Assembly (NCBI RefSeq): GCF_000688375.1
Contig: NZ_JIAF01000004.1
Coordinates: forward strand, 186,001-250,000
DNA from: Prevotella sp. HUN102
GTDB taxonomy: Bacteria; Bacteroidota; Bacteroidia; Bacteroidales; Bacteroidaceae
Length of the DNA: 64,000 nucleotides
Direction of reading: 5' to 3'
Of this stretch, positions 45,987 through 54,678 are shown in pieces. Below the pieces are notes generated by a model. It was not told the origin of the DNA. It was given only the letters and a program-made list of their open reading frames with translations, and made no database searches. Each line of letters opens with the position of its first letter. The first letter of the stretch is position 1. Position numbers and translations under genes: made by a program.

Positions 45987-47009
45987 ATGGGAAAAGGTCT
46001 CAAGGACAATCTGTCGTCAGACTATATTCAGGCATCCAACCGTCTGAACGGTCGCAAGGCACGCACAAGGATTGTGGCTTACGTGGAATCGTACGACGAT
46101 ATTTTCTTCTGGCGAACGGTGCTCACGGGATTCGAGAACGACCAACGCTATTTTGAAGTGATGCTGCCCTCACGGCAGAATCTCACGCGGGGAAAGAAGT
46201 CGGTGCTGATGAATCTCATATCGAAAAAGGTGGGCGAGAATATGATTGCCTGTGTGGATGCCGACTACGACTACCTGCTTCAGGACACGACACAGGTTTC
46301 GCACGAGGTAAACCACAATCCCTTCGTATTCCACACCTACGCCTATGCCATCGAAAACCTGCAATGCTATGCGCCGAGTCTGCACGACGTAACGGTGGCA
46401 GTAACGCTGAACGACCAGAGCATATTCGACTTTGAGGAATATCTCAGGCAGTTCAGCGAGGCCGTCTTCCCTCTCTTCGTGTGGAGCATCTGGTTCTACC
46501 GGAATAACATATACGGAAAGTTCACGATTACGGACTTCAACAAAGTGATAGATGTAGGTCATTTCACATTTGAAAGGGCTTACGCCAACATTCAGAACGT
46601 AAGGCGGAAGGTGGCAAGAAGGATACAGCAGTTCCACCGCGATTATCCCGATGCCAAGGAAAGCTACCTGAAAGTAAAGGACGACATCCGTGCACTGGGC
46701 GTAACGCCACAGACCACCTATCTCTACATTCAGGGCCATCATCTGTTCGATACCGTCGTAGTGCCCGCATTGAAGAAGACCTGCGACAAGCTGATTCGCG
46801 ACCGTGAAATGGAAATCAGCCGAAATGCCGTACACGCCGTGCAGCGCAGAAACGAACTTTCCAGTTACGGACACAGCACCGAAGAGATTATTCCAATGCT
46901 CCGCCGACACGTCGGCTATATCAACTCCGAGCCGTTCCGCCGACTGCAAGAGGATTTGAGGCTGTTTTTGGATAAAGAAGGAGAGGATAAAGGAGTGAAA
47001 GGGAGTTAA
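45987..47009 (+). CDS. DUF4435 (Toprim-like) protein, probable effector of the ATPase pair
   Basis: A 340-residue protein of the DUF4435 family. Toprim-style acidic residues are in place: RIVAYVESYDDIFFWRTVL (about 29-47) with Glu34 and Asp37/38, and MIACVDADYDYLL (87-99) with the Asp91-Ala-Asp93 pair that would bind metal. The rest is helical and charged. Its position 21 bases after the ATPase gene, and the same pairing in AriA-AriB, suggest the effector nuclease. Distance from characterised AriB cannot be judged by eye. It ends in a lysine/glutamate-rich tail. Confidence 0.78.
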   Translation: MGKGLKDNLSSDYIQASNRLNGRKARTRIVAYVESYDDIFFWRTVLTGFENDQRYFEVMLPSRQNLTRGKKSVLMNLISKKVGENMIACVDADYDYLLQDTTQVSHEVNHNPFVFHTYAYAIENLQCYAPSLHDVTVAVTLNDQSIFDFEEYLRQFSEAVFPLFVWSIWFYRNNIYGKFTITDFNKVIDVGHFTFERAYANIQNVRRKVARRIQQFHRDYPDAKESYLKVKDDIRALGVTPQTTYLYIQGHHLFDTVVVPALKKTCDKLIRDREMEISRNAVHAVQRRNELSSYGHSTEEIIPMLRRHVGYINSEPFRRLQEDLRLFLDKEGEDKGVKGS

Positions 47010-47142
47010 GAAGTTAAGACAGATATACATTCTATATGGACTTCTGACTTCGAGTGATTGGAGAGTGTAAGTTAAACTGTGTCAGGGTTCAATAGCATTT
47101 TTTTTAACACGTTTGTTTTATAATGTCAAACGAAGGGCTTGC

Positions 47143-47363
47143 CACCGGGCACTTACGCACTGGCAAGCCGATGTTTGGTAAGGATGGTGCTTTGGCGTCG
47201 ATATTGGAGCCATATTAAATATCGCCCTTGAGGAGGAGATGGATGCTTACCTGCAGAGAATCCCGTGTGGACTGTAATCACCGCAATGGCAGATAGCAGA
47301 CAGGATTATCGGCATATATACCTTTGGCACGAGCATACAGGAAATCAGCCGAGTAAAATTAAA
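47143..47363 (+). pseudogene. IS256-family transposase remnant
   Basis: Broken pieces of an IS256/Mutator-type transposase on the plus strand, in changing frames. RTGKPMFGKDGALASILEP (about 47157-47213), then after a frameshift ILNIALEEEMDAYLQR (about 47212-47261), then NHRNGR (about 47277-47294), then ADRIIGIYTFGTSIQEISR (about 47305-47362). These match the conserved N-terminal half of IS256 transposases. Stops and shifts show it is dead. No terminal repeats or target duplication are visible. The gap 47010-47422 otherwise holds no gene. Confidence 0.75.
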
Positions 47364-47422
47364 AAATACTCGACTGATTTCTATTAATAGTATTATAGTA
47401 CTGTAAAGTAATTGAGAATTGG

Positions 47423-47920
47423 CTATAACGCTTTATTATATCTATTGTATTCTGTCCATTCCATTTTTGGGAAGAAATTGCGTAGGTTCTCCTTGGTAAT
47501 CTCAATATAATGGGATTCATTTGACCCCATAAAAATATACTCTATCTGATATGGAAAAACTATAATGCCCTTCTGCAATGTGTTTAAAATACTGCTTGAA
47601 ACTCTTTTATAACTTTTTCCTTCTTCAAAAGGCCCTGTGCAAGATAAAATATTAGCTTTTATGTATTCCTTACCATCCTCTTGTATTCCATAATCATTAC
47701 CGGAAATAACATCGCCAACTTTATTAACAACGTAATAATGAATATTGATATATTTTAAACTCTTACCAGATGTATTGGTAAATTTCAATTCAATTCCTTT
47801 ATTTCCCCGATTCATTCCAAATGGTTCATTTTTATATAATTTGAACCGAGAAACTTCTATCTGACTATATGCTGCCATTCCAAATAAGCAGGCTATACAC
47901 AAACAAGTTAATTTCTTCAT
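47423..47920 (-). CDS. Small secreted protein of unknown function
   Basis: A 165-residue exported protein: signal peptide MKKLTCLCIACLFGMAAYSQ, then an alternating polar/beta-rich body with IELKFTNTSGKSLKYINIHY, the pattern of a beta-sandwich FxLyD-like module, and a Cys near ILSCTGPF. It is markedly A+T rich compared with the housekeeping genes and lies between an IS256 remnant and the inverted-repeat region, which suggests acquired DNA. I cannot name the family. Confidence 0.6.
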   Translation of the reverse strand: MKKLTCLCIACLFGMAAYSQIEVSRFKLYKNEPFGMNRGNKGIELKFTNTSGKSLKYINIHYYVVNKVGDVISGNDYGIQEDGKEYIKANILSCTGPFEEGKSYKRVSSSILNTLQKGIIVFPYQIEYIFMGSNESHYIEITKENLRNFFPKMEWTEYNRYNKAL

Positions 47921-48007
47921 ATAAATTAATTAATAGATTATAACACTAAAAGTCCAGGATATAGGTGGGTAAGACAATAAAAAACGTGGACTAATAACTT
48001 CGCCTAC

Positions 48008-48124
48008 GCTTCTGAGGTATCGCCAAACACCATAGCACCATAAACGAGTAAAAGCCCACGCCGATTGGCATGAGCATTAACTTTTACTCTTGGTGCTTTG
48101 ATAATTTTGGCGATTTTCAGAAGC
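48008..48124. repeat. Long imperfect inverted repeat (117 bases)
   Basis: Four matched blocks in mirror order: GCTTCTGA (48008-48015) with TCAGAAGC (48117-48124); ATCGCCAAA (48019-48027) with TTTGGCGAT (about 48105-48114); AGCACCA (48034-48040) with TGGTGCT (48091-48097); and AGTAAAAG (48047-48054) with CTTTTACT (48081-48088). The centre is about 26 bases. It may be a MITE-like element or a structured RNA; there is no T tract. Confidence 0.7.
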
Positions 48125-48557
48125 AAGAATTCGAGCTAACGCTTTTTATCTAATGTCTCTTATTTCTTTATTTTTTCATCCGCTATATTTTTTATTTTGC
48201 TGCAAATTTACAAAAAATATTAAATATGACCTGTTTTAATATCCTAATATTATCGGACTTTAGACAAATTCATTGATTTTTTGCCTCGCAACAGAATATA
48301 AGGAATACAAAAGCAGATGCAAGGAGCAGTAAACCTTGCATTATAATATTGCAGAAGTTATAAATGAAATAGCCAATGTCCTCTTTGAGGAAATCAAAAA
48401 CAAGTTGGAAACAATTTACAGGTAATCGAAGAAGCTGACAGAAAAGGAAAATACAAGTTGATGTCAAGTGTCTTAACCATACTGAACGAGTGGTAGAAGC
48501 AGAAAAAGCATCCATAAGCAACTGAAGATTCCAAATCGAAGTGCAAAAAAGAGTAGC
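48125..48557. other. A+T-rich stretch without a recognisable gene
   Basis: Between the two inverted repeats. Short open frames exist on the minus strand (about 83 residues) but have unlikely composition and overlap each other and the inverted repeat. On the plus strand fragments such as ERVVEAEKAS can be read, broken by stops, so a decayed gene is possible. Confidence 0.4.
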
Positions 48558-48621
48558 CCTCGCCGAGAGATGCAGACAACCTCTCGCTACGCTTCGAGAA
48601 CGTCTGCATCTCTCGGCGAGG
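48558..48621. repeat. Perfect 20-bp inverted repeat
   Basis: CCTCGCCGAGAGATGCAGAC (48558-48577) and its exact complement (48602-48621), around a 24-base centre that itself contains TCTCG/CGAGA. It is G+C rich in an A+T-rich setting. Its free energy as RNA or cruciform would be high. Its position 80 bases before the IS30-type transposase could make it part of that element or an insertion hot spot. Confidence 0.75.
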
Positions 48622-48654
48622 AAAAAGCAACAACCGACAATACAAATTAAAAAA

Positions 48655-48690
48655 GGGAGACCGAAGTCTCCCCAGGATTAACTAACTTTG
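48655..48690 (+). promoter_or_regulatory. Hairpin and -7 box before the IS30-type transposase
   Basis: GGGAGAC-CGAA-GTCTCCC (48655-48672), then TAACTTTG (48683-48690). The ATG at 48699 is only 8 bases after the -7 box, so the mRNA would have almost no leader. The hairpin may shield the gene from outside transcription, as terminators at IS ends do. Confidence 0.5.
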
Positions 48691-48698
48691 TATTGTAA

Positions 48699-49636
48699 AT
48701 GTATCATCAATTAATCTCGGAGCAAAGGTCGCAAATTTTCGCCTTACTTCAAAAGAAAATCGCAAGAAAAGAAATTGCCGCCATCGTCGGCATCAGTCAG
48801 GCAACACTCTCACGTGAAATCAAACGCAACAGCACGCCCTCGGGAAAGTATATCTGGACGAAGGCGCACGACATGGCCATGGAGCGCAGGAGGCGAACGG
48901 TGAGCAACTCCAGGCTCTCCGACGAATTGGTCTGGAGAATCAAGGAATATATCGTTAATGACCAATGGTCTCCAAGACAAATATCGGGGTATCTGCGTGT
49001 GAATGATGGGATAAGGGTGTCCCATCAGTCCATCTACAACATCATCCACGATGACCCGACAGGGAAACTTGCCGGGCACACAAGACACAAGATGAAATAC
49101 AGGCATCACCCAAAGGGGGGCATCTTCCTGTCAAGGACAGGGTGAGCATCCATGAGAGAAACAAGGAAGTGGACGGGAAGAGATTTGGAGACTTTGAGAT
49201 GGACCTGATCGTCGACCCTGCCCAGCGCGCCATACTCACACTGGTGGAGAAACCCACCAATATGTTGCTTATGCAGAAACTGCCATTTGGGAAGCAGTCG
49301 AAGCCTCTGGCAAAAGCAGTCAGGAGACTGCTGCTGCCATACAAGGACAGACTGAAGACCATTACCACTGACAACGGACCTGAGTTTGCCGCACATAAGG
49401 ATATCACGAAATGGTTGGGCGTGCCTGTGTACTTTGCAGATCCATATTGTTCATGGCAAAAGGGAGCCATTGAGAATACAAACAAGTTAATCAGGCAATA
49501 TATCCCTAAAAAGGATTCCTTTGAGAACTATACGGACAAGAGGATTATGGCCATACAGAAGATATTGAATGAAAGACCAAGGGAAAAATTAAACTTTTCC
49601 ACACCAAAGTGCGAGTTCTTCAAACATGTGTTGTAA
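48699..49636 (+). pseudogene. IS30-family transposase, split by a -1 frameshift
   Basis: Two overlapping frames, 48699-49145 and 49142-49636, make one IS30-type transposase. The first has the N-terminal HTH (KIARKEIAAIVGISQATLSR, EIKRNSTPSGKY) and ends RHHPKGG. The second continues the family sequence with HLPVKDRVSIHERNKEVDG, then the DDE core: FGDFEMDLIVDP, TTDNGPEFAAHKD and QKGAIENTNKLIRQY, so all three acidic residues are kept. The switch point is six Gs at 49115-49120. A programmed -1 slip there would restore the whole protein of about 312 residues; a mutation or sequencing error would explain it too. Terminal repeats could not be located. Confidence 0.85.
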
Positions 49637-49707
49637 TTTTGCACTTGCTGGTTGACTCTACACAACTCTTACTCCCCAATCCACTATCTACGAAAAGTCT
49701 CAAATAA

Positions 49708-49739
49708 TTTGGATTTTGGCAAAAATTGATGTAACTTTG
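49708..49739 (+). promoter_or_regulatory. Promoter of tRNA-Leu
   Basis: TTTG (49708-49711), 20 bases, TAACTTTG (49732-49739). The tRNA begins 11 bases later. Confidence 0.7.
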
Positions 49740-49749
49740 CATCCGAAAT

Positions 49750-49831
49750 GCGCCTGTGGCGGAATTGGTAGACGCGCTAGACTTAGGATCTAGTGTCTCA
49801 CGACGTGCAGGTTCGAGTCCTGTTAGGCGCA
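49750..49831 (+). tRNA. tRNA-Leu (anticodon UAG)
   Basis: 82 bases. The acceptor stem GCGCCTG pairs with TAGGCGC (one G-T pair), discriminator A. The anticodon stem CTAGA/TCTAG encloses loop CTTAGGA with TAG at 49784-49786. There is a long variable arm typical of tRNA-Leu, and a T loop GTTCGAGTC. CCA is not encoded. It lies about 110 bases after the IS30-type transposase. The gap to asnS (49832-50029) shows no gene. Confidence 0.95.
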
Positions 49832-50029
49832 CTTCATAAATTAAAAATAAATTGGTTACATCTTGATTTTTAGCTTTTAGCCATTTATTATTATTCTGCT
49901 TTTTAGACTTAGGCTAGATTTAGATTCCAATAGCGCATCTTACAAGTAAAAAAGCAGCACCATTACAGCAAATGTATTTAACCCTGTGCTTTAAAGTAGT
50001 CTAACAGCTATGACAAAGGAAAGCATATA

Positions 50030-50067
50030 GAAATAAAAAATGCTGTCTTCTTACGATGACAGCATTT
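50030..50067 (-). terminator. Intrinsic terminator after asnS
   Basis: Stem AAATGCTGTC (50038-50047) with GACAGCATTT (50058-50067), 10-base loop. On the minus strand TTTTTTATTTC follows. Confidence 0.8.
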
Positions 50068-50089
50068 CTTTATGTATTAAAATATTCGT

Positions 50090-51481
50090 TTAGAATTCGG
50101 CATTCTTTGGTGTACGTGCGAATGGAATCACGTCGCGAATGTTCTGCATACCTGTTACGAAAAGGATGAGACGCTCGAAACCAAGACCGAAACCACCGTG
50201 AGGGCAAGTTCCGTACTTGCGGGTATCGAGATACCAGTCGTAAACTTCTTCCTTCATTCCACGTGCCTTGATTTCACCCAACAGTTTCTCGTAACTCTCT
50301 TCACGAACAGAACCGCCGATGATTTCACCAATACGCGGGAAGAGAACGTCTGTCCCCTGCATTGTCTTGCCATCGGCATTCTTCTTCATATAGAACGACT
50401 TGATTTCGCTTGGATAGTCGGTCATAATAACCGGACGTTTGAAGTGTTCTTCTACAAGATAACGCTCGTGCTCGCTGCTGAGATCCATTCCCCATTCAGC
50501 AACAGGGAATTCAAACTTGTAGCCGTCCGCCTGTGCTTTCTTGAGGATTTCAAAGCCTTCGGTGTAGGTCAGGCGAACGAATGTTTCCTTCAATACGCCC
50601 TCCAGACGGGCGATGAGTTCCTTGTCAATCATCTGATTGAGGAATTCAAGGTCGTCCTTACACTTTTCGAGTGCCCAACGAACACAATACTTGATGAAAT
50701 CTTCTTCAAGATCCATCAGTTCCTGTTGGTCGATAAACGCTACTTCAGGCTCGACCATCCAGAACTCAGCCAAATGGCGAGGAGTGTTTGAATTCTCGGC
50801 ACGGAAAGTTGGACCGAAAGTATAAATGGCACCGAGTGCCGTTGCACCCAATTCGCCTTCCAACTGGCCGGATACTGTAAGATGTGTCTTCTTTCCGAAG
50901 AAGTCTGCACTGTAATCAGTTTCCTTAGATTGCGCAACACGGTCGAGGTCGAGCGTTGTCACTTGGAACATATTTCCTGCACCTTCGGCATCGCTTCCTG
51001 TAATCAGCGGAGTATGGAAATAGTAGAATCCGTGCTCGTGGAAATACTGATGGATAGCCATTGCCATATTGTGGCGAATACGGAATACAGCACCGAAAGT
51101 ATTGGTACGCAAACGCATATGACCGTATTTGCGCATATATTCGAAGCTCTGTCCCTTCTTCTGCATAGGATAATCGCTTGGACACAGGCCATAGATTTCT
51201 ATTTCCTTGCACTGAATTTCGGAGGTTTGTCCCTTGCCCTGACTTTCAACGAGAATACCGGTTACGCTGATGCAGGCACCGGTAGTGATGCTCTTCAGCT
51301 CTTCTGCATCCATTGAAGATGGGTCTACAACAACCTGAATGTTTTTGATAGTAGAACCGTCGTTCAAAGCAATGAAATCGACAGCCTTACTGCTGCGATG
51401 GGAGCGAACCCAACCGCGAACGTTGATATCTTTTCCAAAGTCGGTGCAACTCAATGCATCGACGACTTTTGTTCTTTTCAT
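50090..51481 (-). CDS. asnS: Asparaginyl-tRNA synthetase
   Basis: Class IIb synthetase that charges tRNA-Asn. The start is taken at 51481 ([20 protein letters not shown]), giving 463 residues. The N-terminal OB fold ([20 protein letters not shown]) reads the anticodon. Motif 2 is [20 protein letters not shown] and motif 3 [15 protein letters not shown] at the C-terminus. Direct asparaginylation is therefore expected. It lies about 120 bases after the pseudouridine synthase gene on the same strand. Confidence 0.96.
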   Translation of the reverse strand: MKRTKVVDALSCTDFGKDINVRGWVRSHRSSKAVDFIALNDGSTIKNIQVVVDPSSMDAEELKSITTGACISVTGILVESQGKGQTSEIQCKEIEIYGLCPSDYPMQKKGQSFEYMRKYGHMRLRTNTFGAVFRIRHNMAMAIHQYFHEHGFYYFHTPLITGSDAEGAGNMFQVTTLDLDRVAQSKETDYSADFFGKKTHLTVSGQLEGELGATALGAIYTFGPTFRAENSNTPRHLAEFWMVEPEVAFIDQQELMDLEEDFIKYCVRWALEKCKDDLEFLNQMIDKELIARLEGVLKETFVRLTYTEGFEILKKAQADGYKFEFPVAEWGMDLSSEHERYLVEEHFKRPVIMTDYPSEIKSFYMKKNADGKTMQGTDVLFPRIGEIIGGSVREESYEKLLGEIKARGMKEEVYDWYLDTRKYGTCPHGGFGLGFERLILFVTGMQNIRDVIPFARTPKNAEF

Positions 51482-51603
51482 TCGTAAAATGTTTAGCCTT
51501 GCCGAGCATTCTCCGAAAGAAGAATGCCCGTTTGGCATCATTATTATATATTTGTCTTCAACACATCATCCTTTATCCAAAAGGATTTTTTAGTGATAAA
51601 TAC

Positions 51604-53202
51604 TTATTCAAATGCACCCATACGCAGCATATCAACTTCCTGTTCGGTAAGGAAACGCCAATCGCCGCGACGGAGATTCTTCTTTGTAAGTCCTGCAAAC
51701 TGAACACGGTCGAGTTTCACGACACGATAACCGAGGCTCTCGAAAATACGGCGAACGATACGGTTCTTACCACTGTGGATTTCAATGCCCACCTGTGTTT
51801 GGTCGCGCTCGTCTGCATATTCGATTGCATCAGCCTTGATTTCGCCATCTTCCAGTTCGATACCATCAGAAATTTGCTGAAGAGTTTGTGGTGTAACCGG
51901 CTTATCGAGGAATACGTGGTAAACTTTCTTCTTCAGGAACTTAGGATGAGTGAGTTTGCTGGCAAGGTCGCCATCATTTGTAAGAAGAAGTACACCAGTA
52001 GTGTTACGGTCGAGACGCCCCACCGGATAAATACGCTCCGGACAAGCATTCTTCACGAGATCCATAACGGTCTTGCGCTGCTGAGGATCATCGCTCGTTG
52101 TTACATAGTCTTTCGGCTTGTTCAAGAGCACATAAACCTTCTTTTCCAAAGATACGATTTCGTCCTTGAACTTAACCTCATCGCCACGCAACACCTTTGT
52201 TCCGAGTTCTGTTACAACTTCACCATTTACGGTTACAACTCCAGACTGGATAAATTCATCAGCCTCGCGGCGTGAGCATACACCTGCATTAGATAAATAT
52301 TTATTGAGACGAAGTGGTTCATTCGGGTCAATGTTCTCTTCCTTGTATTCTATCCGCTTCTTCAGAGAATACTTTGCATTGGGATCATAGTCGGCACTGT
52401 GCTGACGATAACCACCCTGTTGTCCGTAACCACCACGGTTGTTATTATATCCACCACGATTGTTGTAGCCACCACCACGATTATTATTATAGCCGCCGCG
52501 ACTCTGATAACCACCACCTTGACGATTGTTGTTGTAGCCACCACGGCTCTGATAGCCTCCATTCTGTCGGTTGTTGTTGTAACCACCACGGTTCTGATAG
52601 CCATTAGACTGGTACCCCCCCCCTTCGCCATCATTGTTGTAGCGAGGGCGATAGCCTTGCTGTGGACGAGACTGGTAACCAGTTTCCTTATTACGGTTCT
52701 GGTAACCTCCTTCTTCGCTATCATTATTGTTGTAGCGTGGACGATAGCCCTGCTGTGGACGTGCCTGATAGCCGCCCTGACGGTTGTTGTAACCACCCTG
52801 ACGAGACTGGTAGCCTCCCTCTTCGCCATCATTATTGTTGTAGCGTGGACGATAGCCCTGCTGTGGACGTGCCTGATAGCCGCCCTGACGATTGTTGTAA
52901 CCACCCTGACGAGGTTGATAACCATTGTTTCCATAGCTGTTTGTGCGTGGGCGATAACCACCTTGTGAACGCTCTCCATTGCCATTGCCTTGAAGACCTG
53001 CCCCGAATCCTTCCGGACGGAATCCACCTTCGCTGCCACTGTCGCTGCCATAAGCACGCTGCGACTGAATACGAGGACGTTGTGTGCGTCCTGTACTACG
53101 ATAATCTCTCTGATAATCGCTCTGTCCAACAGGCGAGTAGCCTTCACGGTTAATCTCGTTTTGGTCAGACTGACCTTCTTTGTTTTCTAAATCTTCTGCC
53201 AT
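51604..53202 (-). CDS. rluB: RluB-type rRNA pseudouridine synthase with long GYN/RGG-rich N-terminal extension
   Basis: A 532-residue protein in two parts. Residues 1 to about 280 are low complexity: RQGGYNNRQGGYQARPQQGY units (a ~36-residue unit in two near copies plus a partial one), then four RGGYNNNR(QG)GGYQS-type units. It is disordered and RNA-binding in character, like RGG/prion-like domains. The C-terminal 240 residues are an ordinary pseudouridine synthase: S4 domain (LRLNKYLSNAGVCSRREADE, about 297-316), then GRLDRNTTGVLLLTNDG with the catalytic Asp (about 396), and RRIFESLGYRVVKLDRV. Most likely it modifies 23S rRNA. A run of nine Gs encodes residues 194-196. Confidence 0.9.
   Translation of the reverse strand: MAEDLENKEGQSDQNEINREGYSPVGQSDYQRDYRSTGRTQRPRIQSQRAYGSDSGSEGGFRPEGFGAGLQGNGNGERSQGGYRPRTNSYGNNGYQPRQGGYNNRQGGYQARPQQGYRPRYNNNDGEEGGYQSRQGGYNNRQGGYQARPQQGYRPRYNNNDSEEGGYQNRNKETGYQSRPQQGYRPRYNNDGEGGGYQSNGYQNRGGYNNNRQNGGYQSRGGYNNNRQGGGYQSRGGYNNNRGGGYNNRGGYNNNRGGYGQQGGYRQHSADYDPNAKYSLKKRIEYKEENIDPNEPLRLNKYLSNAGVCSRREADEFIQSGVVTVNGEVVTELGTKVLRGDEVKFKDEIVSLEKKVYVLLNKPKDYVTTSDDPQQRKTVMDLVKNACPERIYPVGRLDRNTTGVLLLTNDGDLASKLTHPKFLKKKVYHVFLDKPVTPQTLQQISDGIELEDGEIKADAIEYADERDQTQVGIEIHSGKNRIVRRIFESLGYRVVKLDRVQFAGLTKKNLRRGDWRFLTEQEVDMLRMGAFE
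52390..52990 (-). repeat. Coding repeat region of the pseudouridine synthase
   Basis: DNA-level repeats underlying the GYN/RGG-rich extension. A 108-base unit is repeated nearly exactly across about 52700-52920, and shorter 45-base units lie at about 52440-52610. The nine-C run (plus strand) at 52615-52623 lies between them. Confidence 0.8.
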
Positions 53203-53331
53203 AGTTGTAATTCTTTTAATTTAATCATTAGCCTCACGGCCTAATAATAGCGTTTTTTATTTTACTCTTATATTATAATATAATCTATTTAAATCAGATT
53301 TTCCCTCTTTGACTTTAAGTCTTGACCTCGA

Positions 53332-54678
53332 TTAAAGCCCTGTATAGTTTTGTGGAGTGATTGCCATCAGTTCATCCTTAACGGCATCGCTCACCTGAAG
53401 TGTCTGTATAAAAGCGTGAATGCTCTCAGCCGTCATCTTTTCATTCGTGCGCGTCAGGGCTTTCAAGGCTTCGTATGGATTAGGATATGCCTCACGACGA
53501 AGGATGGTTTGAATAGCTTCTGCCACTACTGCCCAAGTATTCTCCAAGTCTTCATTTAATTTTTCCTGATTGAGAATCAGCTTGCGCAAGCCTTTCAATG
53601 TGCTTTGAATGGCGATGATTCCGTGTCCGAAAGGCACTCCTACATTGCGCAGGACGGTTGAGTCCGTCAGGTCTCGCTGCAATCTGCTAACCGGTAACTT
53701 CTGTGCAAGGAACTGAAGTATTGCATTTGCAATGCCAAGATTTCCTTCGCTATTCTCAAAATCAATCGGATTCACCTTGTGCGGCATTGCGCTTGAGCCT
53801 ACTTCGCCCTTCTTGATCTTCTGCTTGAAATATTCCATTGAGATATACATCCAGAAATCGCGGTCAAGGTCGATAATGATAGTATTGATTCGGCGAATCG
53901 CATCAAAGATGGAACCAAGATGATCGTAGTTGCTTATCTGCGTGGTCCACTGCTCACGCTGCAGCCCAAGCTTTTCACTCACGAATTTATTGCCAAATGC
54001 CTTCCAATCATATTCAGGATAAGCCACGTGATGGGCATTGAAATTACCCGTTGCACCACCAAACTTTGCCGTAACCTTGCAAGCCCTCAACGTATCCAAC
54101 TGTTCTTGCAAACGATATACGAATACTTCAATTTCCTTGCCCAAACGTGTCGGCGAAGCTGGCTGACCGTGGGTTTTAGCCAACATTGGCACTTCTTTCC
54201 ACTCATTTGCATATTCCTGCAACTGCGCAATCAGCTCTTCAACCTGTGGAAAATAAACCTCGTTTAATGCTTCCAAGATTGATAAAGGAACACTTGTATT
54301 GTTGATATCCTGTGAAGTAAGTCCGAAATGAATAAACTCTTTATAAGCATCCAAACCATCAATTTTATCAAATTCCTCTTTGATAAAATATTCAATGGCC
54401 TTCACATCGTGATTGGTAATCTTTTCAATGTCTTTCACTCGTTGGGCTTCAACCTCAGTCATATTGCGATAAATACCACGCAACTGCTCAAAAAGACTTT
54501 TATCGAAACTTGCTAATTGCGGCAAGGGTAATTCGCATAAGGAGATAAAATATTCTATCTCTACACGTAAACGGTATTTAATCAGTGCAAATTCGGAAAA
54601 ATAGCGAGCCAGACTATCGGCTTTGCCTCTGTAGCGGCCATCAACTGGCGACACGGCTGTCAGTACATCGAGAACCAT
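53332..54678 (-). CDS. purB: Adenylosuccinate lyase
   Basis: Acts twice in purine synthesis, cleaving SAICAR and adenylosuccinate to release fumarate. The 448 residues show the family signature GSSAMPHKVNPIDFENSEGN (about 297-316) with the catalytic Ser. THGQPASPTRLGKE carries the general-acid/base His region (about 169-182), and FGLTSQDINNTSVP lies near 118. The start at 54678 (MVLDVLTAVSPVDGRYRGKA) is conserved. purB, rluB and asnS lie in that order on the same strand with gaps of about 120-130 bases. TAAATTTG at 54705-54712 is a candidate -7 box. Confidence 0.96.
   Translation of the reverse strand: MVLDVLTAVSPVDGRYRGKADSLARYFSEFALIKYRLRVEIEYFISLCELPLPQLASFDKSLFEQLRGIYRNMTEVEAQRVKDIEKITNHDVKAIEYFIKEEFDKIDGLDAYKEFIHFGLTSQDINNTSVPLSILEALNEVYFPQVEELIAQLQEYANEWKEVPMLAKTHGQPASPTRLGKEIEVFVYRLQEQLDTLRACKVTAKFGGATGNFNAHHVAYPEYDWKAFGNKFVSEKLGLQREQWTTQISNYDHLGSIFDAIRRINTIIIDLDRDFWMYISMEYFKQKIKKGEVGSSAMPHKVNPIDFENSEGNLGIANAILQFLAQKLPVSRLQRDLTDSTVLRNVGVPFGHGIIAIQSTLKGLRKLILNQEKLNEDLENTWAVVAEAIQTILRREAYPNPYEALKALTRTNEKMTAESIHAFIQTLQVSDAVKDELMAITPQNYTGL

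Noticed and set aside
48270..48645. Two overlapping 83-residue hydrophobic frames on the minus strand
   Set aside because: They overlap each other and run into the inverted repeat; no start context or family resemblance.
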